DNA of 64,000 nt from an uncultured Alphaproteobacteria bacterium (GTDB lineage: Bacteria; Pseudomonadota; Alphaproteobacteria; Rs-D84), in the NCBI GenBank assembly GCA_949156565.1, contig CASCZI010000006.1, positions 1-64,000 of the forward strand, written 5' to 3'. The notes beneath the pieces were generated by a model. That model was given only the letters and a program-made list of their open reading frames with translations. It ran no database searches and had not been told where the DNA came from. Positions 27,042 to 34,993 of the stretch are shown here, piece after piece. The position numbers and the translations under genes were made by a program. Within the stretch, counting starts at the first letter, position 1. Every line of letters starts with the position of its first letter.

Positions 27042-27551
27042 TTACCGGGGTTGGGAATACTGATGCATTTTATCGGTGATAATTTTTAACTTTTTTTTGT
27101 ATGCCGCAATCCTTTCTCGATACATCAATGCCTGGGCTTGCAATTGATCATATTCGGTTGAAAAAATCATTTTTTTTAACGCCAAATTATGTTTCAACAA
27201 AATATTTTCAATTCGATCAATCAACGGTTTGCATATACCAGCATCTTCAAGGTCTAATCGTGTCCGCATGACAAAGTCACCAACCCCAACAAAGGGCAGG
27301 TACATTGGCACATCCAGCCCCAGTTCATAAATGCTTTTTCTTAAAATATCGTCACAGGGATTGGGGTTTAAAATCGTATAAAATTCGGCATAGGTATGTG
27401 CCCCCATACCATTAATATGAAATATATTTTTCCCATGCAGATCCAAAAAATTTTGAAGTTCAGCCGGTGTGTTAATATTATACCGCTTTAAAATATGACG
27501 TGTATGCGGGCAAAGCATGTGATCAGGAAATGGTTTTTGTATTGTTGTCAT
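27042..27551 (-). CDS. Hypothetical protein with an RpoA-CTD/HhH-like domain
   Basis: The 169-residue protein has an N-terminal half (LCPHTRHILKRYNINTPAEL, then INGMGAHTYAEF) with the spacing of the RNA polymerase alpha C-terminal domain or other helix-hairpin-helix folds. The C-terminal half is helical and coiled-coil-like, rich in Lys, Tyr and Arg. It overlaps the gatC stop by one base and precedes gatA by 31 bases. It may bind nucleic acid, but this is inference from the HhH-like pattern. It is an unusual passenger inside the gat operon. Confidence 0.6.
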   Translation of the reverse strand: MTTIQKPFPDHMLCPHTRHILKRYNINTPAELQNFLDLHGKNIFHINGMGAHTYAEFYTILNPNPCDDILRKSIYELGLDVPMYLPFVGVGDFVMRTRLDLEDAGICKPLIDRIENILLKHNLALKKMIFSTEYDQLQAQALMYRERIAAYKKKLKIITDKMHQYSQPR

Positions 27552-27844
27552 TATTCATCCATTACTTTGGGTACGGCAAAATATCCCCGCGCGACGCCGG
27601 TTGTATCCGGGTCATTGGCCAGAACGGCCGCGCGCATATTGCCGTCGGTAACCGTATCGGCGCGCATTGGTGCGGTATGGCGGGCGGGACTAAACATCGG
27701 GTCTATGTCATGGGTGTCGATATTTTTCAATTCGTCCAGCCATTGAAACACCACCTCTGTTCCCATTTGTTCTAATTGATCTTCGGGGATATCAATCCGG
27801 ATAAGATTGGCAAATTTTTTTAATTGTTGCTTGCTAAACGCCAT
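27551..27844 (-). CDS. gatC: Asp/Glu-tRNA amidotransferase subunit C
   Basis: The 97-residue GatC stabilises the GatA-GatB complex. It has the family start FSKQQLKKFANLIRIDIPEDQL, the central LDELKNIDTHDIDPMFSP, and the closing segment on release of the modified tRNA region (GVARGYFAVPKVMDE). It is the first gene of the minus-strand gatC-orf-gatA operon, divergent from ruvX. Confidence 0.93.
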   Translation of the reverse strand: MAFSKQQLKKFANLIRIDIPEDQLEQMGTEVVFQWLDELKNIDTHDIDPMFSPARHTAPMRADTVTDGNMRAAVLANDPDTTGVARGYFAVPKVMDE

Positions 27845-27883
27845 TTTGCATCCTATGATTTTATAAAGCAGGAAAATTATATA

Positions 27884-28342
27884 ATGATTTTATCAAATTT
27901 CAAGGATTTTCCACGTCATGGGCGTGTGATCGGTATCGATTGGGGCGGGCGTCGGTGCGGTGTTTCGGTGACCGATCAAGACCAAGATTTTTTCTTTGTA
28001 CGCCCGCCCATTGTTGTGCCCAGGGGGGGGAAAAAAGATTTTATTGCATCCACGGTGATAGATATGGCCCAATCCATTCACGCTGTTGCCATCGTTGTGG
28101 GGATGCCATTGCGGATTGATGGGACATCATCGGATACGACCCAAATGGTACGTGAATTTATTGCCCAAATGGACCAAATGACCGAAATACCCATTTTTGC
28201 AATTGATGAAATATTGTCCAGTCGTGCGGCCCAAGATGATATGGGACGTGTTCGACGCAAAGATATCAAAGAAAAATTAGATTCCAATGCGGCCCGTGTT
28301 ATCTTGGAAAATGCGATTGCGTTGTCCCGGCGTTCATCATAA
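27884..28342 (+). CDS. ruvX: Holliday-junction resolvase-like RuvX (YqgF)
   Basis: The 152-residue RNase-H-fold protein has RVIGIDWGGRRCGVSVTD (first catalytic Asp), GMPLRIDG, the acidic IFAIDEILSS, and late SNAARVILENAI. YqgF/RuvX processes Holliday junctions or 16S rRNA precursor ends. The ATG at 27884 has AGGA upstream, and an upstream in-frame extension inside gatC antisense is rejected. Divergent from gatC; a short intergenic region may hold both promoters. Confidence 0.9.
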   Translation: MILSNFKDFPRHGRVIGIDWGGRRCGVSVTDQDQDFFFVRPPIVVPRGGKKDFIASTVIDMAQSIHAVAIVVGMPLRIDGTSSDTTQMVREFIAQMDQMTEIPIFAIDEILSSRAAQDDMGRVRRKDIKEKLDSNAARVILENAIALSRRSS

Positions 28343-28384
28343 AAAAATCCCGGAAATCATGCATATTGCGCGTTTCCGGGTGGG
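28343..28384. terminator. Terminator between ruvX and the AI-2E-family gene
   Basis: CCCGGAAA / TTTCCGGG arms with a 20-base loop are preceded by an A run just after the ruvX stop and followed by a T-containing stretch. The site separates two convergent genes. Confidence 0.65.
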
Positions 28385-28388
28385 TTTG

Positions 28389-29432
28389 TTATTCTTCGCT
28401 TTTTGCGGGAATTTTTCCGTCTGCGGATAATAAGATGGCGATCCAACGCGTTGAATCAAATTGGGCCGTGATGATAAATGTTGCCACCAACAGGGGGACA
28501 CTGAAAAACATGCCGGCAACACCCCATATCATCCCCCAGAACACCAGGTTTATCAGGATGGCCAATGTTGAGAGGTTTAGCGTTTTTCCCGTCAATTTGG
28601 GTTCAATAATATTACCAAATAATATTTGCAATCCAATTAATCCGCCTGCGGTAAGTAGTGGTTGGTTTAATCCATCTGTGGTGACCAATGAATAAAGAAT
28701 GGGTAATCCGCACGCTACAATGGCTCCGATGGTGGGAATATAACTGGTGATAAAGACGATAAAGGCCCAAACACCGGCAAATGGTAATCCGATTGCGGTT
28801 AACCAGAAATAGGACAAAATCCCCGTGACACCAGATATAAGTGTTTTCATAAATAAATATTTTTTCATGTTGGCGTCGATACTGCCCAGGATATAGCGCA
28901 TTTTTTTAGATCGCTTTTTATTGGGAAACAGGGCGGCAAATTTTTTATTAAACGTACTTTGTTCAACAAACATAAAGATCATATAAACCAATATCATTCC
29001 AATTGTTGTGGCCATGCCGACCGCCGATGCACCCACCGTAGACGCAATTTTCGAAATATTTGGTAACATCGATGCATCAAATCGAATACCTATTTCCCCC
29101 GATAGATAGTGTCCAAAATCGACCAGTTTTTGTTGCAATTCGGGTAATGCCGCCATTAATTCGTTGGACATGGGACGTACCTGGGTACTGAACAAAAACA
29201 TCGCCCCAATAATGGTTAATCCTGCCAAGATACCCGACACCCAATCCAATGCCAATGACAGATGTCGTCCGTGGACAGAATTGGTTGTCTTGACCGGAAT
29301 TGCCCGACGATAATATGATGCAATGGCGTTTATTAAATACCATAAAATCACCGCCGCCAACAATGGGATAAATATTGATCGACCCAACCAGAGCAATAGC
29401 AGCCCACCAGCAAAAAGTATTAATCCATTCAT
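28389..29432 (-). CDS. AI-2E-transporter-family (PerM/YdiK-like) membrane protein
   Basis: The 347-residue protein has the AI-2E/PerM family layout. Paired N-terminal helices are followed by a helix at about 58-80, a long periplasmic amphipathic segment (VRPMSNELMAALPELQQKLV), and five C-terminal helices with FITSYIPTIGAIVACGLPI and FGNIIEPKLTGKTLNLS. Members are exporters or antiporters of varied substrates. The start at 29432 has AAGGATG upstream and overlaps the stop of the preceding gene as ATGA, so the two are coupled. Confidence 0.85.
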   Translation of the reverse strand: MNGLILFAGGLLLLWLGRSIFIPLLAAVILWYLINAIASYYRRAIPVKTTNSVHGRHLSLALDWVSGILAGLTIIGAMFLFSTQVRPMSNELMAALPELQQKLVDFGHYLSGEIGIRFDASMLPNISKIASTVGASAVGMATTIGMILVYMIFMFVEQSTFNKKFAALFPNKKRSKKMRYILGSIDANMKKYLFMKTLISGVTGILSYFWLTAIGLPFAGVWAFIVFITSYIPTIGAIVACGLPILYSLVTTDGLNQPLLTAGGLIGLQILFGNIIEPKLTGKTLNLSTLAILINLVFWGMIWGVAGMFFSVPLLVATFIITAQFDSTRWIAILLSADGKIPAKSEE

Positions 29433-30373
29433 TGTTGTACATCCTTTGGTTGCATATGCACGATTTCTGCGTTTGTGTGTTGTGTACCAACCGCATGCCA
29501 TGCCATAAAATTGATCGATAATATTGTTATCAGGATAAAGATATTTACGATAATGGCAACGGTACCAAATGCCCCAGAAATCTGTTTCTTAATCTTTTCC
29601 GGACCGGCGATGACATACCATAATGCGGTGATAATTACAGGCATCAGGAACAGTGGCCACATCCCCCACGGCAGGCCATAGAACAGCATAGATATCCCCG
29701 CCATAATAATCAATATTGTCCATGCATTGGCGGGGGATTTGATGATCCAATCGACAAATGCCCCAAAACCTTGATTGGTTGTTACCGTATTTTTTTTATG
29801 GGTATCGTCAAGTATGTATCCCGCCATCGAAAACATAGAGCAGGGCAATGATAACAATATCTTGGTCCGGGGGACACCCAAATGGCGTGCACGTAAATAT
29901 GTTGCATAAAGCGCGGTTATCTGAACCCCGATAATATACATACCCCCAATCCCGAAAATGATCATAAGCATGGTCATCAAAAAGGTTTTTCCCAGATTCA
30001 CTGTGGGGGCTAAAAATGCACCCATCATGGGGAAATAGAATAAACCAAAAATGATTAACAGGGCCATCCCCACCAGGCGTGCCGTTATAAAGGTTGCGGT
30101 ATCAACGGCAACAAAACTGCGTCGATCTAAAAATTGGTTGGGTAATCGGCGTATTAAACCAACCAATGCCACAATAAATCCAATCCCGGCGCACATTAAC
30201 ATCGGCCATACGGCGACCGGATGGCCCGGTGTTCGTATTGACGCGACAATCATGGTATAGAGCAAGATCAGTCCCAACGGCAGAAAGAATGCACATAGCG
30301 CAAAACGTAGCGGGGCATATGTTAACCATGATGTCATGGTAGATGATTGATTGGTTGAATTTTTTCGGGGCAT
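29429..30373 (-). CDS. Polytopic membrane protein, unknown function (paralogue A)
   Basis: The 314-residue protein has about eight predicted membrane helices and no recognised transport motif. It shares its layout with the gene at 30462-31280: DRRSFVAVDTATFITARLVG here against DRLSYVATDNAITLLSLGAG there, and LYATYLRARHLGVPRTKILLS against LYAVYLRCVKMGVAKWKIIL. These point to tandem duplication. It is coupled to the AI-2E-family gene and lies downstream of sufB-sufC on the same strand. Confidence 0.65.
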   Translation of the reverse strand: MPRKNSTNQSSTMTSWLTYAPLRFALCAFFLPLGLILLYTMIVASIRTPGHPVAVWPMLMCAGIGFIVALVGLIRRLPNQFLDRRSFVAVDTATFITARLVGMALLIIFGLFYFPMMGAFLAPTVNLGKTFLMTMLMIIFGIGGMYIIGVQITALYATYLRARHLGVPRTKILLSLPCSMFSMAGYILDDTHKKNTVTTNQGFGAFVDWIIKSPANAWTILIIMAGISMLFYGLPWGMWPLFLMPVIITALWYVIAGPEKIKKQISGAFGTVAIIVNIFILITILSINFMAWHAVGTQHTNAEIVHMQPKDVQQ

Positions 30374-30429
30374 TAATATTCCTTTGTTATTCGTGGTGTT
30401 ATTGTATCACATCTGGGGGCATCTATCAA

Positions 30430-30458
30430 AACAAAAAGGGGGCGGTATATTGCCCCCA
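30430..30458 (-). terminator. Terminator after paralogue B
   Basis: On the minus strand GGGGGC / GCCCCC with an eight-base loop is followed by TTTTTTG, a few bases beyond the stop at 30462. Confidence 0.8.
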
Positions 30459-30461
30459 TCA

Positions 30462-31280
30462 TTAGCCAATAAGTTGGCCAACAGATAAAATGATAAATCC
30501 AATATTGATAAAAATACTTAAAATAACATACCAACCGGACAATGCATGTATGCGGCGTGCGGCCGGTGTGATCAACAGAAACAGTCCAAATAATCCCAAC
30601 AGCATAACCGTAAAGACGATGTTATCAATGCTGGGGGATTGCCACACAGACAGGGCCATTAACAAAACATAACACACCAGTGCGCGTATCGGTTTGGCAA
30701 CGATCCATCGGTTAAAGCGTTCAAACCATGATGGCCGGATATCAATTGCCGTCCGTGCAGGTGTTTTTTCAGACATAAAGTATGCCGGACAATACAGCAT
30801 TGTAAAGGGCATCGTTAGGATAATTTTCCATTTTGCCACGCCCATCTTTACGCAACGCAAATAAACCGCATAAAGGTTTAATAACACCAATCCAAATGTA
30901 TAGTATGTGAGCAAAAAGATCGCAAACAACGCAATTGCATAGGCACCCGTTGACGTATTAATTGCCTGGGCAATGGTGGTGGGAATATGTGGTGCCCAGA
31001 GGGCCAATAACAACCCGGCGCCCAAGCTTAACAGTGTAATGGCATTATCGGTCGCCACATAGGAGAGCCGATCAATCGCTTGGCTATGTGCGGTGCGAAT
31101 CGCCGGGACGCCGGCAATAATAAAGATAACCGGTGTCATAACCGCAATGTATTGTGGGGCCATCCCCATTAAATTTAAGGCCGTAAATAATGCCGCACAC
31201 AGGATGCCAAACACCAACGGTGCACCCCATACCCATGTGCCCAGCCGCGTTGCGGTGGATTTTGTTGTCTTGTTAATCAT
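30462..31280 (-). CDS. Polytopic membrane protein, unknown function (paralogue B)
   Basis: The 272-residue protein has about eight membrane helices. Its alignable segments with the neighbour at 29429-30373 include the TM hairpin near DRLSYVATDN and the conserved loop YLRCVKMGVAKWKIILTMPFTMLYCPAYFM, which matches PCSMFSMAGYIL there. The function is unknown. It follows sufC by 25 bases and ends at a terminator, so it may be cotranscribed with sufB-sufC. Confidence 0.6.
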   Translation of the reverse strand: MINKTTKSTATRLGTWVWGAPLVFGILCAALFTALNLMGMAPQYIAVMTPVIFIIAGVPAIRTAHSQAIDRLSYVATDNAITLLSLGAGLLLALWAPHIPTTIAQAINTSTGAYAIALFAIFLLTYYTFGLVLLNLYAVYLRCVKMGVAKWKIILTMPFTMLYCPAYFMSEKTPARTAIDIRPSWFERFNRWIVAKPIRALVCYVLLMALSVWQSPSIDNIVFTVMLLGLFGLFLLITPAARRIHALSGWYVILSIFINIGFIILSVGQLIG

Positions 31281-31305
31281 GGTTCCCTTCCTTTGGTTTA
31301 TACGC

Positions 31306-31983
31306 CTATTTTATCACAATTTCACCGTGGGACAAAGCGGTTGTTGCCGTGGGTGCAATCATGTCGGTAAAGGCATTTTGATGACTGATGAATAAAAATG
31401 TTGTTTCAGACATCAAAGCAATGGTGTCGGCAATTTGTTTTTGTGTTGCCGCGTCTGCGCCCGAATCGGGTTCATCAAGAATGGCCAATCGTGGTTGCGT
31501 CATCAACAGTTGCAAGAGCATTAAACGCTTTCGTTCGCCACCAGAAAAACCAACATTCATGGATCGATTTAACCATTCTTTGGGAATGTCTAATTGGGTG
31601 CGTATCTGTTCCAGGCGGGTTAAAAATTCACCCATAGATAAATCGCGCCCTGTTTGAAAATGGGTATGTGCCGCCGCAGAATGTTTCAGAAAACTGATCA
31701 CGGTCAATCCGGGTATTTCCGGAACGTTTTGTGCCCCAAGAAATATCCCGAGCAATGCGCGCGTTGTTGCATTATCACCGGTGACATCACGACCGTCAAA
31801 AATAATTTGACCACAATCCACGCTATATGCACTGTTTCCGGCAATGACAGATGCCAATGTGGATTTTCCAGATCCATTGTGGCCGGTTAATAAATGGCGT
31901 GCCCCATTCGCAACGGTCATGGTAATGTCGCGCAATAAAATGCGGTTGTCCAATGATACGGTTAAATTTTTAATCTCTAACAT
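31306..31983 (-). CDS. sufC: Fe-S assembly ATPase SufC
   Basis: The 225-residue ABC-type ATPase works with SufB in de novo Fe-S cluster assembly. It has Walker A GHNGSGKST, the Q-loop region, the signature SGGERKRL, Walker B LAILDEPDSGAD with the SufC-type aspartate, and the His switch FISHQ. It follows sufB after 4 bases. No sufD lies next to it or elsewhere in the window. Confidence 0.95.
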   Translation of the reverse strand: MLEIKNLTVSLDNRILLRDITMTVANGARHLLTGHNGSGKSTLASVIAGNSAYSVDCGQIIFDGRDVTGDNATTRALLGIFLGAQNVPEIPGLTVISFLKHSAAAHTHFQTGRDLSMGEFLTRLEQIRTQLDIPKEWLNRSMNVGFSGGERKRLMLLQLLMTQPRLAILDEPDSGADAATQKQIADTIALMSETTFLFISHQNAFTDMIAPTATTALSHGEIVIK

Positions 31984-31987
31984 AATT

Positions 31988-33313
31988 TTATTCTTTTGAT
32001 AATGCCATTTTAATCAGTTGTTTTGATTCCACCAGAAATTCCATCGGCAGACGTGCGATCACCGGTGCCGCCGCCCCGCCCACAATCAATGCCGTTGCGG
32101 TATCTGTATCAATGCCGGCCATTTCAAGGTACTGCAACGCGGCTGCGTCAATGGTGCCGGTGGTTGCTTCGTGGCTTTGATCATTGTCGCCATTGGTATG
32201 AATTATTGTGGGGATTGTATTTGCCACCGCGTTGTTAATAATCCGGGTGTCACATTTTGATGCATTACGGCATCCATGGCCGGTAAAACTAACCAGACTG
32301 CGGAATGTTTGGTGGGATTTGTCCAACGCAACACCATAAGATACGATGTTCGATACCGTATGGTCACCGATATGAATCATCTTGGTTCCGGTATCGGCCA
32401 TTTGTGCACCACGCGTAATGGCCAGGGAATAAAAATCACTGGTGGCGCCGTCGCCGGCCAAAATAGTTGATGGATATTTCCATGTCAATGCCGACCCAAT
32501 TTCCACCTGGGTCCAATCCAGGCGTGCATGTGCATCGGCGCGGCCGCGTTTTGTCACAAAATTTAAAATGCCCCCGATGTTTTTCCCATCCCGATAATCA
32601 CCCGGGAACCAGTTTTGGACCGTGGCATATTTGACGGTCGCATTTTCTTGGACGATGATTTCGACCACGCCGCTGTGTAATTGGTGGGCGGGACGGCGCG
32701 GGGCACTGCACCCTTCCATATAGGACAATTCGGATCCCGGCCCGGCAATAATCAAGGTGCGTTCAAATTGACCAATTTTTGCGGTTTCTATGCGAAAATA
32801 ACTGGCTAAATCAATGGGACATTTGGTGTTAGGTGGGACATAAACGAATGTACCATCGGAAAACACCGCCGCGTTCAATGCGGCAAAGAAATTGTCATTT
32901 GCCGGCACAACCGTTCCCAAATATTCTTGGATTAATTCGGGGTATTGTTTAACCGCCTCTGACATGGGTAAAAAAATGATGCCGCGTTTTTTTAACTCTG
33001 CGCTATATGACGTATGGACAGACACACTGTCGATGACAGTATCTGTTGCCATCCCCATTAATGCCCGTTGTTCTGATTCGGGCAAACCCATTTTTTCATA
33101 TGTCGCCTGTAGATCAGAATTATCAATGGCACCCGGTTCGTTGTAATAGTTGAGGGTGTCATAATCAATCGGCGCATAATCAATATCACCCCAATGGGGT
33201 TCATCCATTTTTTTCCATGCCGCAAACGCCGCCAGTCGCCATTGGGTTAACCATTCTGGTTCGCCGCGGCGTCGGGAAATATCAATAACAACATCGCGTG
33301 AAAGTGTGGTCAT
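31988..33313 (-). CDS. sufB: Fe-S scaffold subunit SufB
   Basis: The 441-residue SufB scaffold is identified over SufD by TVQNWFPGD, NFVTKRGR, WTQVEIGSALTWKYPS, MADTGTKMIHIG and HEATTGTIDAAALQYL. Cys-containing segments include YMEGCSAP and ASKCDTR; the latter corresponds to the assembly Cys region of SufB. It is the first suf gene of this operon, with a small membrane-anchored protein upstream (33323-33859). Confidence 0.95.
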   Translation of the reverse strand: MTTLSRDVVIDISRRRGEPEWLTQWRLAAFAAWKKMDEPHWGDIDYAPIDYDTLNYYNEPGAIDNSDLQATYEKMGLPESEQRALMGMATDTVIDSVSVHTSYSAELKKRGIIFLPMSEAVKQYPELIQEYLGTVVPANDNFFAALNAAVFSDGTFVYVPPNTKCPIDLASYFRIETAKIGQFERTLIIAGPGSELSYMEGCSAPRRPAHQLHSGVVEIIVQENATVKYATVQNWFPGDYRDGKNIGGILNFVTKRGRADAHARLDWTQVEIGSALTWKYPSTILAGDGATSDFYSLAITRGAQMADTGTKMIHIGDHTVSNIVSYGVALDKSHQTFRSLVSFTGHGCRNASKCDTRIINNAVANTIPTIIHTNGDNDQSHEATTGTIDAAALQYLEMAGIDTDTATALIVGGAAAPVIARLPMEFLVESKQLIKMALSKE

Positions 33314-33322
33314 GACATTCCT

Positions 33323-33859
33323 TTATTCGCCCGCCAATTGGATCGCCTGGGTGAAAAAAGTTACCGATTGTCCCAACAGTCCATCTGTAAAGGTTGCCCC
33401 CAAGATCCCATCAGGATCGGTGGTCGTTAGATGATGCAGAAATGAATCGGCCCGGGAAATATAATTATTAAGATTCCGTGCCACTTCGGCATTTAATTTA
33501 ATGGCCCGGCGCAGTTTTTCCAAGACAAAGGGATCACGGGCGTATTCATCCAATATCCCCCCCAATGCCCGCCACAGTGGGTGTTCTGGTGTGTTTCGCG
33601 GCATCACATCAATGGCCGCCATCACCGGGATCAGGTTTTGTAGCAAATCTTGGTATATCATTTCGGCATTTTCCGCAACAGCGTTTGTGGCCGTTTTGTT
33701 TTTTAGTGCCGCCCCAATCCGCAAAATCATGTTATATTGCATGGCGGTCGTTCGGGCCATTTCCCGCGTGCGTGCGGCGGCAATTATGCCGGCCGTTGTG
33801 GCAATAATTTGTAATAAAATCAATACGATGATGGTCGCCAAAACCATATTTAATGTCAT
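33323..33859 (-). CDS. Membrane-anchored hypothetical protein upstream of sufB
   Basis: The 178-residue protein begins with one transmembrane helix (LATIIVLILLQIIATTAGII). A helical cytoplasmic or periplasmic domain with many Ala, Asn and Arg residues follows, including YQDLLQNLIPVMAAIDVMP. It has no motif I recognise. It precedes sufB by about 9 bases, so it is probably cotranscribed with the suf genes; a link to Fe-S assembly is only suggested by position. Confidence 0.6.
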   Translation of the reverse strand: MTLNMVLATIIVLILLQIIATTAGIIAAARTREMARTTAMQYNMILRIGAALKNKTATNAVAENAEMIYQDLLQNLIPVMAAIDVMPRNTPEHPLWRALGGILDEYARDPFVLEKLRRAIKLNAEVARNLNNYISRADSFLHHLTTTDPDGILGATFTDGLLGQSVTFFTQAIQLAGE

Positions 33860-33950
33860 TTTTTATCCGTTACTTGTATTTTTTCAACCCCCAGTATAAC
33901 ACCTTTTGGCGATTCGTGCGATTTTATCTTGGGTGGCGTATTTTTAAGTC

Positions 33951-33979
33951 TTGCACAGATTCGGTCAAGTTGTTATAAT
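33951..33979 (+). promoter_or_regulatory. Promoter of the TcpQ-domain gene
   Basis: TTGCAC (33951-33956) and TATAAT (33974-33979) are 17 bases apart, about 36 bases before the start region at 34022. A purine-rich AAGGAAAAGGA ribosome site follows. Confidence 0.75.
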
Positions 33980-34021
33980 AAGATTACTAATAGGGAAAGT
34001 TTTAAGGAAAAGGAACCATTT

Positions 34022-34951
34022 ATGTTTCGCAGAATTTTGATTGTCGCCATGTTTGCAACGGCCGCGGGATATTGCTTTGCCGCGCAAAATCCCATGCCCC
34101 AGGTCGTCACATCAGAGGTGTTTTACCAAGACGATACGGGTCGGCGTGATATCGCGGAATATGACGAAACCGTTTATGCTGAACCCGCGGCGCCGGTACC
34201 TACATGGCCATTGGCGGGGACCGATGCGGACGTGGATGTGTCGTGTGAAACGGGTGCCTGTGCCCAGGCAGGGGGTGGGGCAACCAAATCTGATAATATC
34301 AAAATTGTGTCCAAGATTGGGGCCGACCTGGTCGTTGAAAATAATTTTAATATGGGCCCGCGTGGTGATTTTGCCGGTTGGTCGGGCGGTGCGAATATGA
34401 TTCATGGGACCCAGGTACCGTATGGATTTGATGACGAATGTTTAAATGGATCCGAAATGCCATTGTTGAACCGTGAAATGTTAGAAGATGATGGGGGTGG
34501 TATTTTGTCTGTATCGCGCAGCGGGCGCCGCAATTGTATTCGCCGTGGTGGTGACGAATATGTGAATTTCGCCATGCGGAACAATATGGTGACGACCAAG
34601 ACATTGCCCGATGGATCCATTGTTACCGAAGAAGAAACCGAAGAAATTATGGTTGATGAATCTGCCGACGCAGAGGCACCCAAAGAATTACCGGATCAGG
34701 TGCGTTCATGGGTTGTGGCCAATGGTCAGACATTGCGTGAAATTCTGCAAAACTGGTGCGACAAAGAAGGATGGGATTTGGTTTGGACAACATCACGTGA
34801 ATACCCCGTAGAGGCGAGTGCCGTGTTCAAAGGGCGGTTTGTTGATGTGGCGTCGGCATTGGTGCGTAATTTCGGGCGTGCGACACCCACCCCCTATGCG
34901 AAATTTTATAAGGGAAATCGTGTGTTGGTTATATCCACCACCGAAGAATAA
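34022..34951 (+). CDS. TcpQ-domain pilus/secretion protein
   Basis: The 309-residue secreted protein has a signal peptide (MFRRILIVAMFATAAGYCFA-A). A low-complexity middle follows with a Cys pair. The C-terminal domain (WVVANGQTLREILQNWCDKEGWDLVW, then FKGRFVDVASALVRNFG) matches the TcpQ/PilL-C family of type IVb pili and type II-like systems. Such proteins assist secretin assembly in the outer membrane. The ATG at 34022 has AAGGAA upstream; an earlier start at 33929 would include the promoter. The secretin follows after 42 bases. Confidence 0.85.
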   Translation: MFRRILIVAMFATAAGYCFAAQNPMPQVVTSEVFYQDDTGRRDIAEYDETVYAEPAAPVPTWPLAGTDADVDVSCETGACAQAGGGATKSDNIKIVSKIGADLVVENNFNMGPRGDFAGWSGGANMIHGTQVPYGFDDECLNGSEMPLLNREMLEDDGGGILSVSRSGRRNCIRRGGDEYVNFAMRNNMVTTKTLPDGSIVTEEETEEIMVDESADAEAPKELPDQVRSWVVANGQTLREILQNWCDKEGWDLVWTTSREYPVEASAVFKGRFVDVASALVRNFGRATPTPYAKFYKGNRVLVISTTEE

Positions 34952-34993
34952 CGTGTTTAGTATCACAGGCAAGCGAGATTCAGGGAGATTCAT

